Source: Streptomyces sp. 846.5
Lineage (GTDB): Bacteria; Actinomycetota; Actinomycetes; Streptomycetales; Streptomycetaceae
Reading direction: 5' to 3'
NCBI RefSeq assembly: GCF_004365705.1
Contig: NZ_SOBN01000002.1
Span: forward strand, 1,550,001 to 1,614,000
DNA: 64,000 bases
In this document: one piece after another, positions 38,430 through 47,483 of the stretch
How positions within the stretch are numbered: position 1 is the stretch's first letter
How the letters are laid out: each line of letters begins with the position of its first letter
Position numbers and translations under genes: made by a program
The notes under the pieces: generated by a model
What the model was told of the DNA's origin: nothing
Database searches by the model: none
What the model saw: the letters and a program-made list of their open reading frames with translations, nothing else

Positions 38430-39404
38430 CTACCCCAGCGCCTTGCGCACGGTGTCCGCGATCCGGTCGACGGAGGGCCGGGCCAGGTCCTCCAGGGTGT
38501 CGGCGGCGGGCAGGGGGATGTGCGGTGTGGTGATCCGGACGATCGGCCCGGTGAGCGCGCCGAACGCCTCCTCGGCGACGATCGAGGCGATCTCCGCACC
38601 CCAGCCGCACAGCCGCGGGTTCTCCTCCACGGTGAACAGCCGGCCGGTCACGGCCACGGCGTCCAGCAGGGTGCGGACGTCCAGCGGGACCAGCGAGCGC
38701 AGGTCGACCACGGTGCATTCGATGCCCTCCACCGCGAGCCGCTCGGCCGCCACGACCGCGCGCGGGACCATCGCCCCCACCGCGACCAGGGTGGCGTCGC
38801 CGCCGGCCCGCAGCACCCGTGCGGTGCCGAGGGTGTCCAGCAGGTCGCCGTCCGGGACTTCGCCGCGGACCGGGTACAGCGCCTTGGGCTCGAAGATCAG
38901 TACCGGGTCCGGATCCCGCACGGCCGCGGCCAGCAGCCCGATCAGGTCCGCCGGTGTTGCCGGGACCAGGACCTTCAGCCCCGGCACCGCCATCGCCCAG
39001 TTCTCCACGCTCTGCGAGTGCTGCCCGCCGAAGCGCAGTCCGCCGCCGTTGGCAGTGCGGATCACCAGTGGCAGCGAGACCTGACCGTCCGTCATATAGC
39101 GGGTCTTGGCTATCTCGTTGGCCACCATGTCCCAGCAGACCGCGAGGAAGTCGCTGAACATGATCTCCGCGATGGGCCGCAGTCCGGTCATCGCCGCGCC
39201 CATGGCCGCGCCGAGGATGGCCTGTTCGCTGATCGGCGCGTCGAGCACCCGGCGCGGGCCGAACTCCTCCAGCAGCCCGGGGGTGGTCTTGAAGACCCCG
39301 CCGGCCGCGGCGACGTCCTCGCCGATCAGCACCACGCGCTCGTCCCGCCGCATCTCCTGGGCGATGCCCCGGCGTACGGCGTCACGGTAGGTCAGTTGCG
39401 CCAT
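38430..39404 (-). CDS. E1 beta subunit of a 2-oxoacid/acetoin dehydrogenase
   Basis: 324 residues of the transketolase-like beta chain: MAQLTYRDAVRRGIAQEMRR, VLIGEDVAAAGGVFKTTPGL, VLDAPISEQAILGAAMGAAM, GGGLRFGGQHSQS and the C-terminal RITTPHIPLP. With the alpha chain it forms a thiamine-diphosphate enzyme that decarboxylates a 2-oxoacid or cleaves acetoin and feeds a lipoyl E2. No E2 or E3 gene is present in the window. Its start lies inside the end of the alpha gene (13-base overlap), with GGAGG seven bases upstream. Confidence 0.92.
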   Translation of the reverse strand: MAQLTYRDAVRRGIAQEMRRDERVVLIGEDVAAAGGVFKTTPGLLEEFGPRRVLDAPISEQAILGAAMGAAMTGLRPIAEIMFSDFLAVCWDMVANEIAKTRYMTDGQVSLPLVIRTANGGGLRFGGQHSQSVENWAMAVPGLKVLVPATPADLIGLLAAAVRDPDPVLIFEPKALYPVRGEVPDGDLLDTLGTARVLRAGGDATLVAVGAMVPRAVVAAERLAVEGIECTVVDLRSLVPLDVRTLLDAVAVTGRLFTVEENPRLCGWGAEIASIVAEEAFGALTGPIVRITTPHIPLPAADTLEDLARPSVDRIADTVRKALG

Positions 39405-40399
39405 GAGGAGCCTCCGTCGGTCCAGACCTGGCTGAGTAGTCGTTCCGGCGCGGGCGCCGACGCGGACTTGGCCGCCTCGGTGGCGGCGTCGACGGCGGCC
39501 CGCACCTCCGTGTCGATGTCGTCGAGGATCTTCGCCGGGATGCCGCGTCCGAGCAGCCGCTCGCGGTAGCCGGTGACCGGGTCCCGGGCCAGCCACTCCT
39601 CGACCTCCGCCGCCGGCCGGTACTTGCCCGGATCGGCCCGGGAGTGGCCGCCGTGACGGTACGTCAGCGCCTCGACCAGGCTGGGTCCGGCCCCGGCGCG
39701 GGCCCGTTCCAGCGCGGTGCGGGCCACCCCGTACACGGCCTCGACGTCGTTGCCGTCCACCACCAGCGGCTCCAGGCCGTAGGCTGCGGCCCGGTCGGCG
39801 GCCGGGCGAGGGACGGCGGTGACCGCGGCGATCGGCGTGTACTCCATGTAGAGGTTGTTCTCGCAGACGAAGACCACCGGCAGCCGCCACACCGCCGCCA
39901 GGTTGAGCGCCTCGTGGAAGGCGCCGATGTTGGTGGCGCCGTCGCCGAAGAAGCACACCGCCGCCTGTCCGCTCTCCCGGTACTGGGCGCTCCAGGCCGC
40001 GCCGACCGCGATCGGCAGGTGCGCGCCGACGATGGCGTAGGAGCCCATCACCCCGTGCTCGACGCTGGTGAGGTGCATGGAGCCGCCCTTGCCCGCCATC
40101 AGTCCGCTTTCCCGGCCCAGGAGTTCGCCCATCACCGCGGCCATCGGCACGCCCCGGACCAGGGTGTGGGCGTGGCCGCGGTAGGTGGCGAAGGTGTAGT
40201 CGTCGCCGCGCATGGCGGTGCCGAAGCCGGCCGCGATGGCCTCCTGGCCGAGGGAGAGGTGGCTGGTGCCCTTGACCAGGTTCTGCAGGAAGAGGTCATA
40301 GGCGCGCTTCTCGAAGACCCGGACCTCGGCCTGCCTGCGGTAGAGGTCCAGCTGGACGTCCTGGTTGAGGTGCTGTTCCGTGGGCTTTTCCTGGGTCAT
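39392..40399 (-). CDS. E1 alpha subunit of a 2-oxoacid/acetoin dehydrogenase
   Basis: 335 residues. The thiamine-diphosphate motif runs from GDGATNIGAFHEALNLAAVW (152-171) to the closing NN at 181-182. KGTSHLSLGQEAIAAGFG and LMAGKGGSMHL are typical of AcoA/PDH-alpha. The overall look is nearest to acetoin dehydrogenase alpha chains. The ATG follows AGGAAGG. It is 24 bases after the M24 gene and translationally overlaps the beta subunit, so it is part of the catabolic operon downstream of the Liv transporter. Confidence 0.92.
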   Translation of the reverse strand: MTQEKPTEQHLNQDVQLDLYRRQAEVRVFEKRAYDLFLQNLVKGTSHLSLGQEAIAAGFGTAMRGDDYTFATYRGHAHTLVRGVPMAAVMGELLGRESGLMAGKGGSMHLTSVEHGVMGSYAIVGAHLPIAVGAAWSAQYRESGQAAVCFFGDGATNIGAFHEALNLAAVWRLPVVFVCENNLYMEYTPIAAVTAVPRPAADRAAAYGLEPLVVDGNDVEAVYGVARTALERARAGAGPSLVEALTYRHGGHSRADPGKYRPAAEVEEWLARDPVTGYRERLLGRGIPAKILDDIDTEVRAAVDAATEAAKSASAPAPERLLSQVWTDGGSSWRN

Positions 40400-40423
40400 G
40401 GGTTGCGCCTTCCTGACACTGCG

Positions 40424-41671
40424 TCAGTACGGGTTGGCGACGAACAGTTCCTGGGCCGGGAAGCGCGTCAGCACCCGCGGTCCGTCGGCGGTGACCAGGA
40501 TCTCCTCCTCGATCCGGGCCGCCGAGTAGCCGTCGGTGGCGGGGCAGTAGGTCTCCAGCGCGAAGACCATCCCCTCGGTGATCTCCACGGGGTGGGTCAG
40601 CGAGTTGAGCCGGCTGATGATCGGCCGCTCGTGCAGGCCGAGCCCCAGCCCGTGGCCGAACTGCAGGCCGAAGGCGGCCATCTCGTCGGCGAAGCCGAAC
40701 TCGGTGGCGGCCGGCCACACCCGGGCGATCCGGTCGGTGCCGACGCCCGGCTTGACCAGCTCGATCGCGGCGTCGATCCACTCCCGCGCCCGGGTGTAGG
40801 CGTCGCGCTGGGAAGGGGTGGCGCTGCCGACCGCGAAGGTGCGGTAGTAGCAGGTGCGGTAGCCGTTGAAGGACTGGATGACGTCGAAGAAGGCCTGGTC
40901 GCCGGGGCGGATCAGGCGGTCCGAGAAGTTGTGCGGATGCGGGTTGCAGCGCTCCCCGGAGACCGCGTTGATGGCCTCCACGTCGTCGGAACCCATCTCG
41001 TAGAGCCGCTTGTTGGCGAGGGCGACGATCTCGTTCTCGCGGATGCCGGGGCGCAGCGCCTCGGCGATGTCCTGGTAGACGCCGTCGACCATGGCGGCGG
41101 CGGTGGAGAGCAGCAGGATCTCGTCCTCGGACTTGAGCTGCCGGGCGTCCAGCATCACCTGCTGGGCGTCGGCCAGCAGCACGCCCTGCGCCGCGAGTTC
41201 GAAGACCATGGGCAGTTCGGCGACGTCCACCCCGAGCGGCATCCCGGCCACGCCCTCGGCCGCGAGCAGGTCCTTGATCTCGTGGACGGCGGAGTTGAAC
41301 AGCCCGGCCTCGGCGCCGATGGCGCCGCGCAGCCCGAGCATCCCGGCCCGGCTGTGGCCGGGGGCGAGCCAGGGCGCGTACAGCTCGTGGTGACGGGCGG
41401 CGGAGCCGAAGTCCCAGACGTGCGGCTCGCCGGTGCGGGTGAGCAGGCAGTAGCGGGTGAACTTGTCGCGGGCCCATTCGCCGATGACGGTGGAGCTGAG
41501 GTAGCGGATGTTGTTGGTGTCGAAGACCAGCAGCGCGCCCAGCTCCGAGGCGTCCAACGCGGCGCGGGCGCGGGCGAGCCGGTAGTCGCGCAGCCGGGCG
41601 AAGTCGACCCGCTGCTCGAAGTCCACCGCGGTGCGGCCCGGCGCCGGGGTGAGCTGACCGTTCGTCAGCAT
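40424..41671 (-). CDS. M24-family (creatinase/prolidase-fold) protein with altered metal site
   Basis: 415 residues. Residues 20-170 are the creatinase N-terminal domain; 180-410 are the pita-bread fold. Of the five M24 metal ligands, Asp263 (AFFDVIQ), His340 (FGHGLGLG), Glu373 (ALETY) and a Glu near 388-390 (ARIEEEI) are present, but the second Asp is Cys274 (GYRTCYYRTF). His245/His247 (NPHPHNF) lie where creatinase has its catalytic His. It may therefore hydrolyse or cleave a small compound, as creatinase, ectoine hydrolase or DddP do, and not a peptide. It sits between the dehydrogenase-like gene and the E1 genes. Confidence 0.85.
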   Translation of the reverse strand: MLTNGQLTPAPGRTAVDFEQRVDFARLRDYRLARARAALDASELGALLVFDTNNIRYLSSTVIGEWARDKFTRYCLLTRTGEPHVWDFGSAARHHELYAPWLAPGHSRAGMLGLRGAIGAEAGLFNSAVHEIKDLLAAEGVAGMPLGVDVAELPMVFELAAQGVLLADAQQVMLDARQLKSEDEILLLSTAAAMVDGVYQDIAEALRPGIRENEIVALANKRLYEMGSDDVEAINAVSGERCNPHPHNFSDRLIRPGDQAFFDVIQSFNGYRTCYYRTFAVGSATPSQRDAYTRAREWIDAAIELVKPGVGTDRIARVWPAATEFGFADEMAAFGLQFGHGLGLGLHERPIISRLNSLTHPVEITEGMVFALETYCPATDGYSAARIEEEILVTADGPRVLTRFPAQELFVANPY

Positions 41672-41690
41672 GGCTGGCTCCTCTCGGTGT

Positions 41691-42650
41691 TCACAGGCCC
41701 GAGTCGACCTCGGTGGACTCGGGGACGAGCGTGAGCGCCGCCGCTCTGGCCTGTTCCAGCAGCAGCGCGGCGAAGTCCTGCTCGCCGTGGCCGGCCCCGA
41801 CGGCGACCTGCACCAGCTGGTGCACGGCGGCGGCGATCGGCATGGGGACCTCGGCGCCGCGGGCGGCGGCGAGGCCGAGGTCGAGGTCCTTGCGCAGCAG
41901 CGTGGTGGTGAAGGTGGGGGTGAAGTCCAGGTGGACCAGGGCCGGGGCCTTGTAGCGGGTGAAGGCCGAGGCCAGTACCGAGGAGTTGAGGAACTCCAGG
42001 AAGGCCGCCCGCGGCACGCCGTGCTTCTCGGCCAGGACGGTGACCTCGACCAGGGACTGGGCCAGCACGCCGAGCAGGATGTTGTGGCAGAGCTTGACCA
42101 GCCGCGCGGCCTCACCCTCGCCGACATAGGTCACCGCCGTTCCGAGCGCGGCCAGCAGCGGCCGGACCTCGTGGTACGCCTGCTCGGGCCCGGAGACGGC
42201 GAGACTGGCCCGGCCTGCGGCGACGACGCCGGGGTTGCCGCTGATCGGCGCGGCCAGCAGCACGGTCCCCTTTCGGTCCGCGGCAGCACGGACCCGGGCC
42301 GAGACCTCGGCGTCGACGGTGGAGCAGTCGATCAGCACCCGGGGGGCGGTCCCGCCGTTGAGCAGGCCGTGCTCGCCCAGGGTGACCTCGGCGAAGTCCG
42401 GGGAGGACGCGACCATGGTGAAGACGGTCTCGCAGCCGGCGAGATCGGTGATCCGGTCGGCGATCACCGCTCCGCGCGCGGCCAGCGGCTCGGCCCTGGA
42501 CCGGGTGCGGTTGTGCACCAGGAGCGGATGCCCGGCGTCGAGCAGCCGTCCGGCCAGGGCGAAGCCCATCCGTCCGGTGCCGATCCAGCCGGTGCCGGGG
42601 AGACCGGCGTCGTGTCGTTCGGAGTCGGGTGGCGGGTTCGTGGTGTTCAT
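41691..42650 (-). CDS. NAD(P)-dependent beta-hydroxyacid dehydrogenase-like protein
   Basis: 319 residues of the 3-hydroxyisobutyrate/6-phosphogluconate dehydrogenase family. The Rossmann motif is TGWIGTGRMGFALAGRLLDAG, the family substrate loop is APISGNPGVVAAGRASL, and the catalytic Lys is in AARLVKLCHNILLG. The N-terminal 20 residues before the motif are longer than usual. It should oxidise a 2- or 3-hydroxyacid, or reduce the matching semialdehyde. The ATG overlaps the stop of the ATPase gene. Confidence 0.87.
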   Translation of the reverse strand: MNTTNPPPDSERHDAGLPGTGWIGTGRMGFALAGRLLDAGHPLLVHNRTRSRAEPLAARGAVIADRITDLAGCETVFTMVASSPDFAEVTLGEHGLLNGGTAPRVLIDCSTVDAEVSARVRAAADRKGTVLLAAPISGNPGVVAAGRASLAVSGPEQAYHEVRPLLAALGTAVTYVGEGEAARLVKLCHNILLGVLAQSLVEVTVLAEKHGVPRAAFLEFLNSSVLASAFTRYKAPALVHLDFTPTFTTTLLRKDLDLGLAAARGAEVPMPIAAAVHQLVQVAVGAGHGEQDFAALLLEQARAAALTLVPESTEVDSGL

Positions 42651-43411
42651 CGGCTCACCTCCTTCTGCTGTGCGGGCGGGTCCCCGCCCGCCCCCAGGTA
42701 GAGCCGGGCCACCCGGGGGTCGGCCAGCAGCTCGGCGCCGCTGCCGGTCAGCCGGACCCGGCCGCTCTCCAGGACGGCGCCGCGGTCGGCGGCGGCCAGC
42801 CCGGAGCGGGCGTTCTGCTCCACCAGGAGGATGGTGCGGCCGTCGGCGGCCATAGCCCCGACAGTCTCGAAGACCGCCCTGCGGGCCCGGGGTTCGAGCC
42901 CGATGGAGGGCTCGTCCAGCAGCATCAGGGCGGGTTCCAGCAGCAGCGCGCGGGCCAGTTCGACCTGCTTCTGCTCGCCCCCGGACAGCGATCCCGCGTT
43001 GGCCCGGCGCCGCCTGGCCAACAGCGGGAAGCGTTCGGCGAGGGCGTCGGCGCGCCGGCGGACCTCGCGCCGGCCGCCGCGGGTGCCGTCCAGCAGGTAG
43101 CCGCCCATCAGCAGGTTGTCCCAGACGGTCATCGCCGGAAAGAGGCTGCGCTCCTGCGGCACCTGGACGATGCCGCGCAGCAGCCGTTCGCGCGGTGAGA
43201 GCCGGTCGACCGGTTCGCCGTGCAGCAGCACCTGGCCCCGGCCGGTCCGCAGCAGTCCGCTGACGACCCTGAGCACGGTGGACTTGCCCGCGCCGTTGGG
43301 CCCGATCAGGCACAGCACCTCGCCCTGCTCCAGCGTCAGGTCGACGCCGCGCAGCACGTCCCCGGCGCCGTAGCCGGCCGTCACGCCCCGCAGTTCGAGC
43401 AGCACCGACAC
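42647..43411 (-). CDS. livF: ABC transporter ATP-binding protein, LivF type
   Basis: 254 residues with Walker A GPNGAGKST, Q-loop VPQERSLFP, signature LSGGEQKQVELARAL, Walker B LMLLDEP and switch His replaced by Gln in LLVEQNARS, the usual LivF feature. It is one of two ATPases energising import of branched-chain amino acids, amides or related solutes. GTG 43411 follows GGGGAG; an in-frame ATG at 43435 would overlap the upstream gene. Confidence 0.9.
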   Translation of the reverse strand: MSVLLELRGVTAGYGAGDVLRGVDLTLEQGEVLCLIGPNGAGKSTVLRVVSGLLRTGRGQVLLHGEPVDRLSPRERLLRGIVQVPQERSLFPAMTVWDNLLMGGYLLDGTRGGRREVRRRADALAERFPLLARRRRANAGSLSGGEQKQVELARALLLEPALMLLDEPSIGLEPRARRAVFETVGAMAADGRTILLVEQNARSGLAAADRGAVLESGRVRLTGSGAELLADPRVARLYLGAGGDPPAQQKEVSR

Positions 43412-43415
43412 CGCG

Positions 43416-44150
43416 TCAGCTCCCCAGGTAGGCATCGAGGACCTGCGGATCGGTCTGCACCGAGCCGGGCGGGCCCTGGGCGATGACGCGCCCGCCGTCC
43501 ATCACCACGACCGGGTCGCAGAGCCGCATCACCAGGCCCATGTCGTGCTCGACCACCAGGAACGTGGTCCCGGCGGCGTGCCGGGCCCGGATGTGCCGTT
43601 CCATGGTGCGGACCATGGTCGGGTTGACCCCGGCGGTGGGCTCGTCGAGCAGGACCAGCAGCGGTGAGCTCATCAGCAGCGCGGCGAACTCCAGCAGTTT
43701 GCGCTGGCCGTAGGAGAGTTCCTCGGCGGGGTCGTCGGCCAGGCCGGCCAGCGAGAACTCGGCCAGCAGCGCCTCGCCCCGGGCCCGGTCGTCCGCGCGG
43801 GCCCGGGGACCGGCCAGGGCGGGCCAGGGGTGGCCGGAGGCGATCAGCAGGTTCTCCAGCACGGTGAGGTCGGGGAAGACCCGGGGCTGCTGGAAGGTGC
43901 GGCACAGGCCGCGCCGGTACAGCCGGGACGGGTCGGGGCGGGCGATCCGGCGTCCGTCCAGCAGCACGTCGCCGCCGTCGGCGCGGAGGTAGCCGGTGAC
44001 CAGGTTGAACAGGGTGGTCTTGCCCGATCCGTTGGGACCGATCAGTCCGGTGACCGTGCCCCGTTCCACGGTGAGGGAGCAGCCGTCGACGGCGGCGACC
44101 CCGCCGAAGCGCTTGTCCAGCCCGCGGACCTCCAGCAGCGGCGCGGTCAT
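43416..44150 (-). CDS. livG: ABC transporter ATP-binding protein, LivG type
   Basis: 244 residues with Walker A GPNGSGKTT, TFQQPRVFPDLTVLENLL, signature LSYGQRKLLEFA, Walker B LLVLLDEP and TAGVNPTMV, and the switch EHDMGLVM. These are LivG traits. ATGA overlap with the LivM gene and four bases to LivF mark one translational unit. Confidence 0.92.
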   Translation of the reverse strand: MTAPLLEVRGLDKRFGGVAAVDGCSLTVERGTVTGLIGPNGSGKTTLFNLVTGYLRADGGDVLLDGRRIARPDPSRLYRRGLCRTFQQPRVFPDLTVLENLLIASGHPWPALAGPRARADDRARGEALLAEFSLAGLADDPAEELSYGQRKLLEFAALLMSSPLLVLLDEPTAGVNPTMVRTMERHIRARHAAGTTFLVVEHDMGLVMRLCDPVVVMDGGRVIAQGPPGSVQTDPQVLDAYLGS

Positions 44151-45178
44151 GGCGCCTCCCCGGCGACGTCGGCGGGCAGGCGGAGCCGCCGTCTGCGCCA
44201 CCGCTCCCCCAGGGTCGGCAGGATGCCGCGCGGCAGCACCAGGATGATCACGACGAACAGCGCGGCGTACCCGATCAGGTAGAGCTGGTTGGCCCCGTAC
44301 TGGTAGGCGAGGTACTGCTGGGCCGGGGCGACGATGAACGCCCCCAGGACCGGCCCCCAGAGCGTGCCGCGCCCGCCGAGGAAGACCATCAGCACCATGG
44401 CGATGGTCACCAGCGGGTCCACCGCGAACTGCGGGTAGATGAAGGAGAGGTAGTACGCCCACACTCCCCCGGCCATGCCGGTGATCCCCACCGACAGCGC
44501 GAAGGCGCCGAGTTTGGCGGTGCCCACCGGCACGCCCACCCCGCGCGCCTTGTCCTCGTCCGCGCGGATCGCCAGCAGCGCCAGCCCCAGCCGGCTGCGC
44601 AGCACGGCGTGGGAGAGCACCAGCGCGAACACCAGCAGGGCCAGCATCGCGTAGTAGAAGGGCCGTTCGAAGGTGGCCGGGGCGAAGTTCGGCACCGGCA
44701 TGGCCATCCCCTGGGCGCCGTGGGTGATCCCGCGCAGGTTGTAGGCGAGGGTCTGGGCGACGAACAGCAGGGTGATGGTGACGATGGCGAACACGTCGGA
44801 ACGGGTCCGCATGGCGATCCAGGCGACCGGCAGACCGGCGGCGGCGACCACCAGACCGACCAGCGGCAGCACCGCGAAGGGGGTGAGTCCGGAGCCGATG
44901 CCGTGGTGCTCGAACCAGATCGCCTCGGTGTAGGCGCCAAGCCCGAAGAACGCGGCATGGCCCAGCGAGGGGTAGCCGGCATAGCCGCCGACCAGGTTCC
45001 AGGCGCTGGCCAGCACCGCGTACATCAGCGTGAACAACGCGATGGTCAGCACCCAGGGCGCGGTCACCAGGAAGGGGAACACGGCGAGCACGGCGAGGAA
45101 GGCGGCGATCGCCACGGCCGTCCTCGCGCTGCCGCTGCTCAGGACGCCTCTGAGCGCACCCCTCACCGCCTCGCTCAC
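44147..45178 (-). CDS. livM: ABC transporter permease, LivM type
   Basis: 343 residues with eight to ten transmembrane helices and the family core NLVGGYAGYPSLGHAAFFGLGAY and IRADEDKARGVGVPVGTAKLGAFALSVGITG, which is the coupling loop. The Arg-rich C-terminus faces the cytosol. The GTG start overlaps the LivH stop (GTGA). It forms the channel with LivH. Confidence 0.92.
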   Translation of the reverse strand: MSEAVRGALRGVLSSGSARTAVAIAAFLAVLAVFPFLVTAPWVLTIALFTLMYAVLASAWNLVGGYAGYPSLGHAAFFGLGAYTEAIWFEHHGIGSGLTPFAVLPLVGLVVAAAGLPVAWIAMRTRSDVFAIVTITLLFVAQTLAYNLRGITHGAQGMAMPVPNFAPATFERPFYYAMLALLVFALVLSHAVLRSRLGLALLAIRADEDKARGVGVPVGTAKLGAFALSVGITGMAGGVWAYYLSFIYPQFAVDPLVTIAMVLMVFLGGRGTLWGPVLGAFIVAPAQQYLAYQYGANQLYLIGYAALFVVIILVLPRGILPTLGERWRRRRLRLPADVAGEAP

Positions 45179-46053
45179 AGCGCCCCCCGCAGCCGCGCAC
45201 CGAACAGCCCGCGCGGACGCACCAGCAGGACCGCGAGCAGGACCACGAAGAAGCTGAAGTCCGACCACACCGGTGAGACCAGCGCACCGACCAGCGCCGA
45301 GAGCACGCCCATGGCGAGCGCAGCGACGACGGTGCCGCCCAGGCTGCCGAGTCCGCCGAGGATGACGATGGACAGCAGCCGGGAGATCAGGTCGTAGTGG
45401 CTGTTGGGGTTGAACGAGTACACCATCCCGTAGACCGCGCCGGCGGCGGCCGCGGTCGCCGCCCCCAGGCCGAAGCCGAGCGCGGCCACCCGGGTGCTCT
45501 CGACGCCCAGCAGCCGCGCCGCGGTCGGGTTCTGCACGGTGGCGCGGACCGCGCGGCCGAAGCGGGTGCGGTTCAGCAGCAGGGCCAGCGCGCCCAGGGT
45601 GGCCAGCGAGAGCAGGCAGGCGGCCAGCCGCACCTCGCCGATCTGGTACCCGGCCACGGTCCAGGAGTCGTTCGCGTAACTCGGCTGCATGGTGCGGTAG
45701 TCGGACTTGTAGACCAGGGCGAGCAGGCCCTCGATCCCGAGCGCCACCGCGAAGGTCACCAGCAGCGACAGCTGCGAGGCGTCCGAGCGGTGCAGCGGCC
45801 GCAGCAGGCACCACTGCACGGCCACGCCGAGCAGGAACATCGCCGGGGCCACGATCGGCACGGTCAGGAACGGGTCGATGCCGAAGGAGGCGAAGAGGCT
45901 GGAGCTGAGGTAGGCCGCCAGGATCACCAGCGCCCCCTGCGCCAGGTTCACCACCTTCAGCACCCCGAAGATCAGCGTCTGGCCACTCGCCATCAGCGCG
46001 TAGACGCCGCCGGTGAGCAGCCCGAGGATGATCGCCTGGATGGTCTCGTGCAC
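45175..46053 (-). CDS. livH: ABC transporter permease, LivH type
   Basis: 292 residues: GLLTGGVYALMASGQTLIFGVLKVVNLAQGALVIL is the LivH signature, and VRATVQNPTAARLLGVESTRVAALGFGLG is the EAA-like coupling loop. Eight membrane helices are expected. GTG 46053 is seven bases after the binding-protein stop, with only a weak ribosome site. Confidence 0.92.
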   Translation of the reverse strand: MHETIQAIILGLLTGGVYALMASGQTLIFGVLKVVNLAQGALVILAAYLSSSLFASFGIDPFLTVPIVAPAMFLLGVAVQWCLLRPLHRSDASQLSLLVTFAVALGIEGLLALVYKSDYRTMQPSYANDSWTVAGYQIGEVRLAACLLSLATLGALALLLNRTRFGRAVRATVQNPTAARLLGVESTRVAALGFGLGAATAAAAGAVYGMVYSFNPNSHYDLISRLLSIVILGGLGSLGGTVVAALAMGVLSALVGALVSPVWSDFSFFVVLLAVLLVRPRGLFGARLRGAL

Positions 46054-46060
46054 GCCGCGA

Positions 46061-47338
46061 TCACCCGCCCCAGGGCAGTTTGCCCAGCACCGGCGTGGAC
46101 TGCGCCCGGTTGGCCGGGAAGACCGGGAGCAGCTTTCCGCCGATCCACTGGACCAGCACGTACGAGGAGTTCGCCGCGCCGGCCGAGTTCCAGCTCAGGT
46201 CGCCCTCCAGGGTGGGCCAACTGCCCGAGTGCAGCGTGCTGATCAGCGTGGCGTTGTCGACCTTGCCGGTCTTGGCGGCGACCTCCTGGACCAGCTGGCC
46301 GCAGGAGTACGCCTCGGCGGAGGTGCTGTCGATGCTGGTGCCCGTGCCGCCGTAGGTCGCCGTGTAGGCGGCCACGAAAGCGGCGTTCCCGCTGGTGGTG
46401 GCGGTGGGGAACCAGTCGCCCGAGGAGAAGATCCCGTTGACGTGGCCGGCGCCGACGTTGGTGGGGAAGTTGAGCGGGTCGTTGGCGCCGTTGGACAGGT
46501 AGAGCATCTTCGGCGCCCATTTGAGCAGCACCATGGCCTTGACCAGGGCGTAGGCGTCGGCCGACTGGGTTCCGGCGACCACCAGGTCCGGCTTCTTCGC
46601 CGCCATGGCGCTGACCACCGAGGTCAGGTCGGTCGCCTCGGCGGGGTAGATCTGCTGGTAGACCGTGCGGATCCCGGCCGCCTCCAGCCGGGTGCGCACC
46701 TCGGCGGCGATCGGCGAGGCGAACGGGTCGTCCAGGGCCGGGTAGGCGGCGGTGGTCGGACGCTCGGCCGCCGGCAGCGAGAGGATGTAGTCGGCGAAGA
46801 CGTCGCCCTGCTGGACCACCGGCGCCGGCTGCACGAAGAACAGGTTGTGCAGGGCCTGGCTGAACACCGCCGGGCCGCCGCCCGCGGGTTCCAGGAACGC
46901 GTACCCGTAGCGCTTGGCGACCTGCGAGGCGGGGACGGTCAGCAGGCTGGAGAAGGGACCGAAGACCAGGTCCACATGGTTCTTGGTGATCAGGTTCTGA
47001 TAGTTCGTCACCACCTGGGTGGGGCTGGAGGTGTCGTCGACGATGTCCAGGACCACATGGCGGCCCAGAACCCCGCCGGCGGCGTTCACCGTCTGGGCCC
47101 AGAGCTTGTAGCCGCGCTGCGCGGCCTTGCCGGAGTCGGAGAAGTCGCCGGTGAGCGACAACGAGATGCCGATGGTCAGCGGCCCTTGGACGCTGGAGGA
47201 TGCGGCGGGCTTGGCCGCCGAACTGCTGCTGCAACCCGCCAGTGCCAGCCCCGCCGCCACCACGGCCGCGGCGGCGGTTCTGACGCCGCTTCTGCCGCTG
47301 CCGGCGCCTCTGCTCGTGCCTGTGCTGGGATTGCTCAT
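46061..47338 (-). CDS. ABC transporter substrate-binding lipoprotein, LivJ/Peripla_BP_6 type
   Basis: 425 residues. The lipoprotein signal ends at LALAGC (Cys36), followed by a Ser/Ala linker and GPLTIGISLSLTGDFSDSGKAAQRGY, the first strand and ligand loop of the Leu/Ile/Val-binding fold; KNHVDLVFGPFSSLLTVPAS and DLVVAGTQSADAYALVKAM follow. It captures the solute for LivHMGF. The family binds amino acids, amides, aromatic acids and others, and the enzymes in this operon suggest a non-peptide compound. ATG 47338 is first gene of the operon and is divergent from the LacI gene. Confidence 0.92.
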   Translation of the reverse strand: MSNPSTGTSRGAGSGRSGVRTAAAAVVAAGLALAGCSSSSAAKPAASSSVQGPLTIGISLSLTGDFSDSGKAAQRGYKLWAQTVNAAGGVLGRHVVLDIVDDTSSPTQVVTNYQNLITKNHVDLVFGPFSSLLTVPASQVAKRYGYAFLEPAGGGPAVFSQALHNLFFVQPAPVVQQGDVFADYILSLPAAERPTTAAYPALDDPFASPIAAEVRTRLEAAGIRTVYQQIYPAEATDLTSVVSAMAAKKPDLVVAGTQSADAYALVKAMVLLKWAPKMLYLSNGANDPLNFPTNVGAGHVNGIFSSGDWFPTATTSGNAAFVAAYTATYGGTGTSIDSTSAEAYSCGQLVQEVAAKTGKVDNATLISTLHSGSWPTLEGDLSWNSAGAANSSYVLVQWIGGKLLPVFPANRAQSTPVLGKLPWGG

Positions 47339-47373
47339 GGTCCGCCGTCCTTCCATGACGCGGCGAGAACACT

Positions 47374-47452
47374 GCGAACGATTGCGGTGGAGTCTCCCGC
47401 TCGCCTGATGGAGTGTCAATATCGTTGGGGCATCCGTAGTGCAAAGGATTGC
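47374..47452. promoter_or_regulatory. Two copies of a candidate LacI operator
   Basis: GCGAACGATTGCGG (from 47374) and GCAAAGGATTGCGG (from 47441) match the pattern GCRAASGATTGCGG, 67 bases apart, in the gap between the binding-protein and LacI genes. The first is an imperfect palindrome around a central CG, as LacI operators are. Confidence 0.55.
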
Positions 47453-47483
47453 GGCGGTTCCCGGCCACGCCTACGGTGACGCC

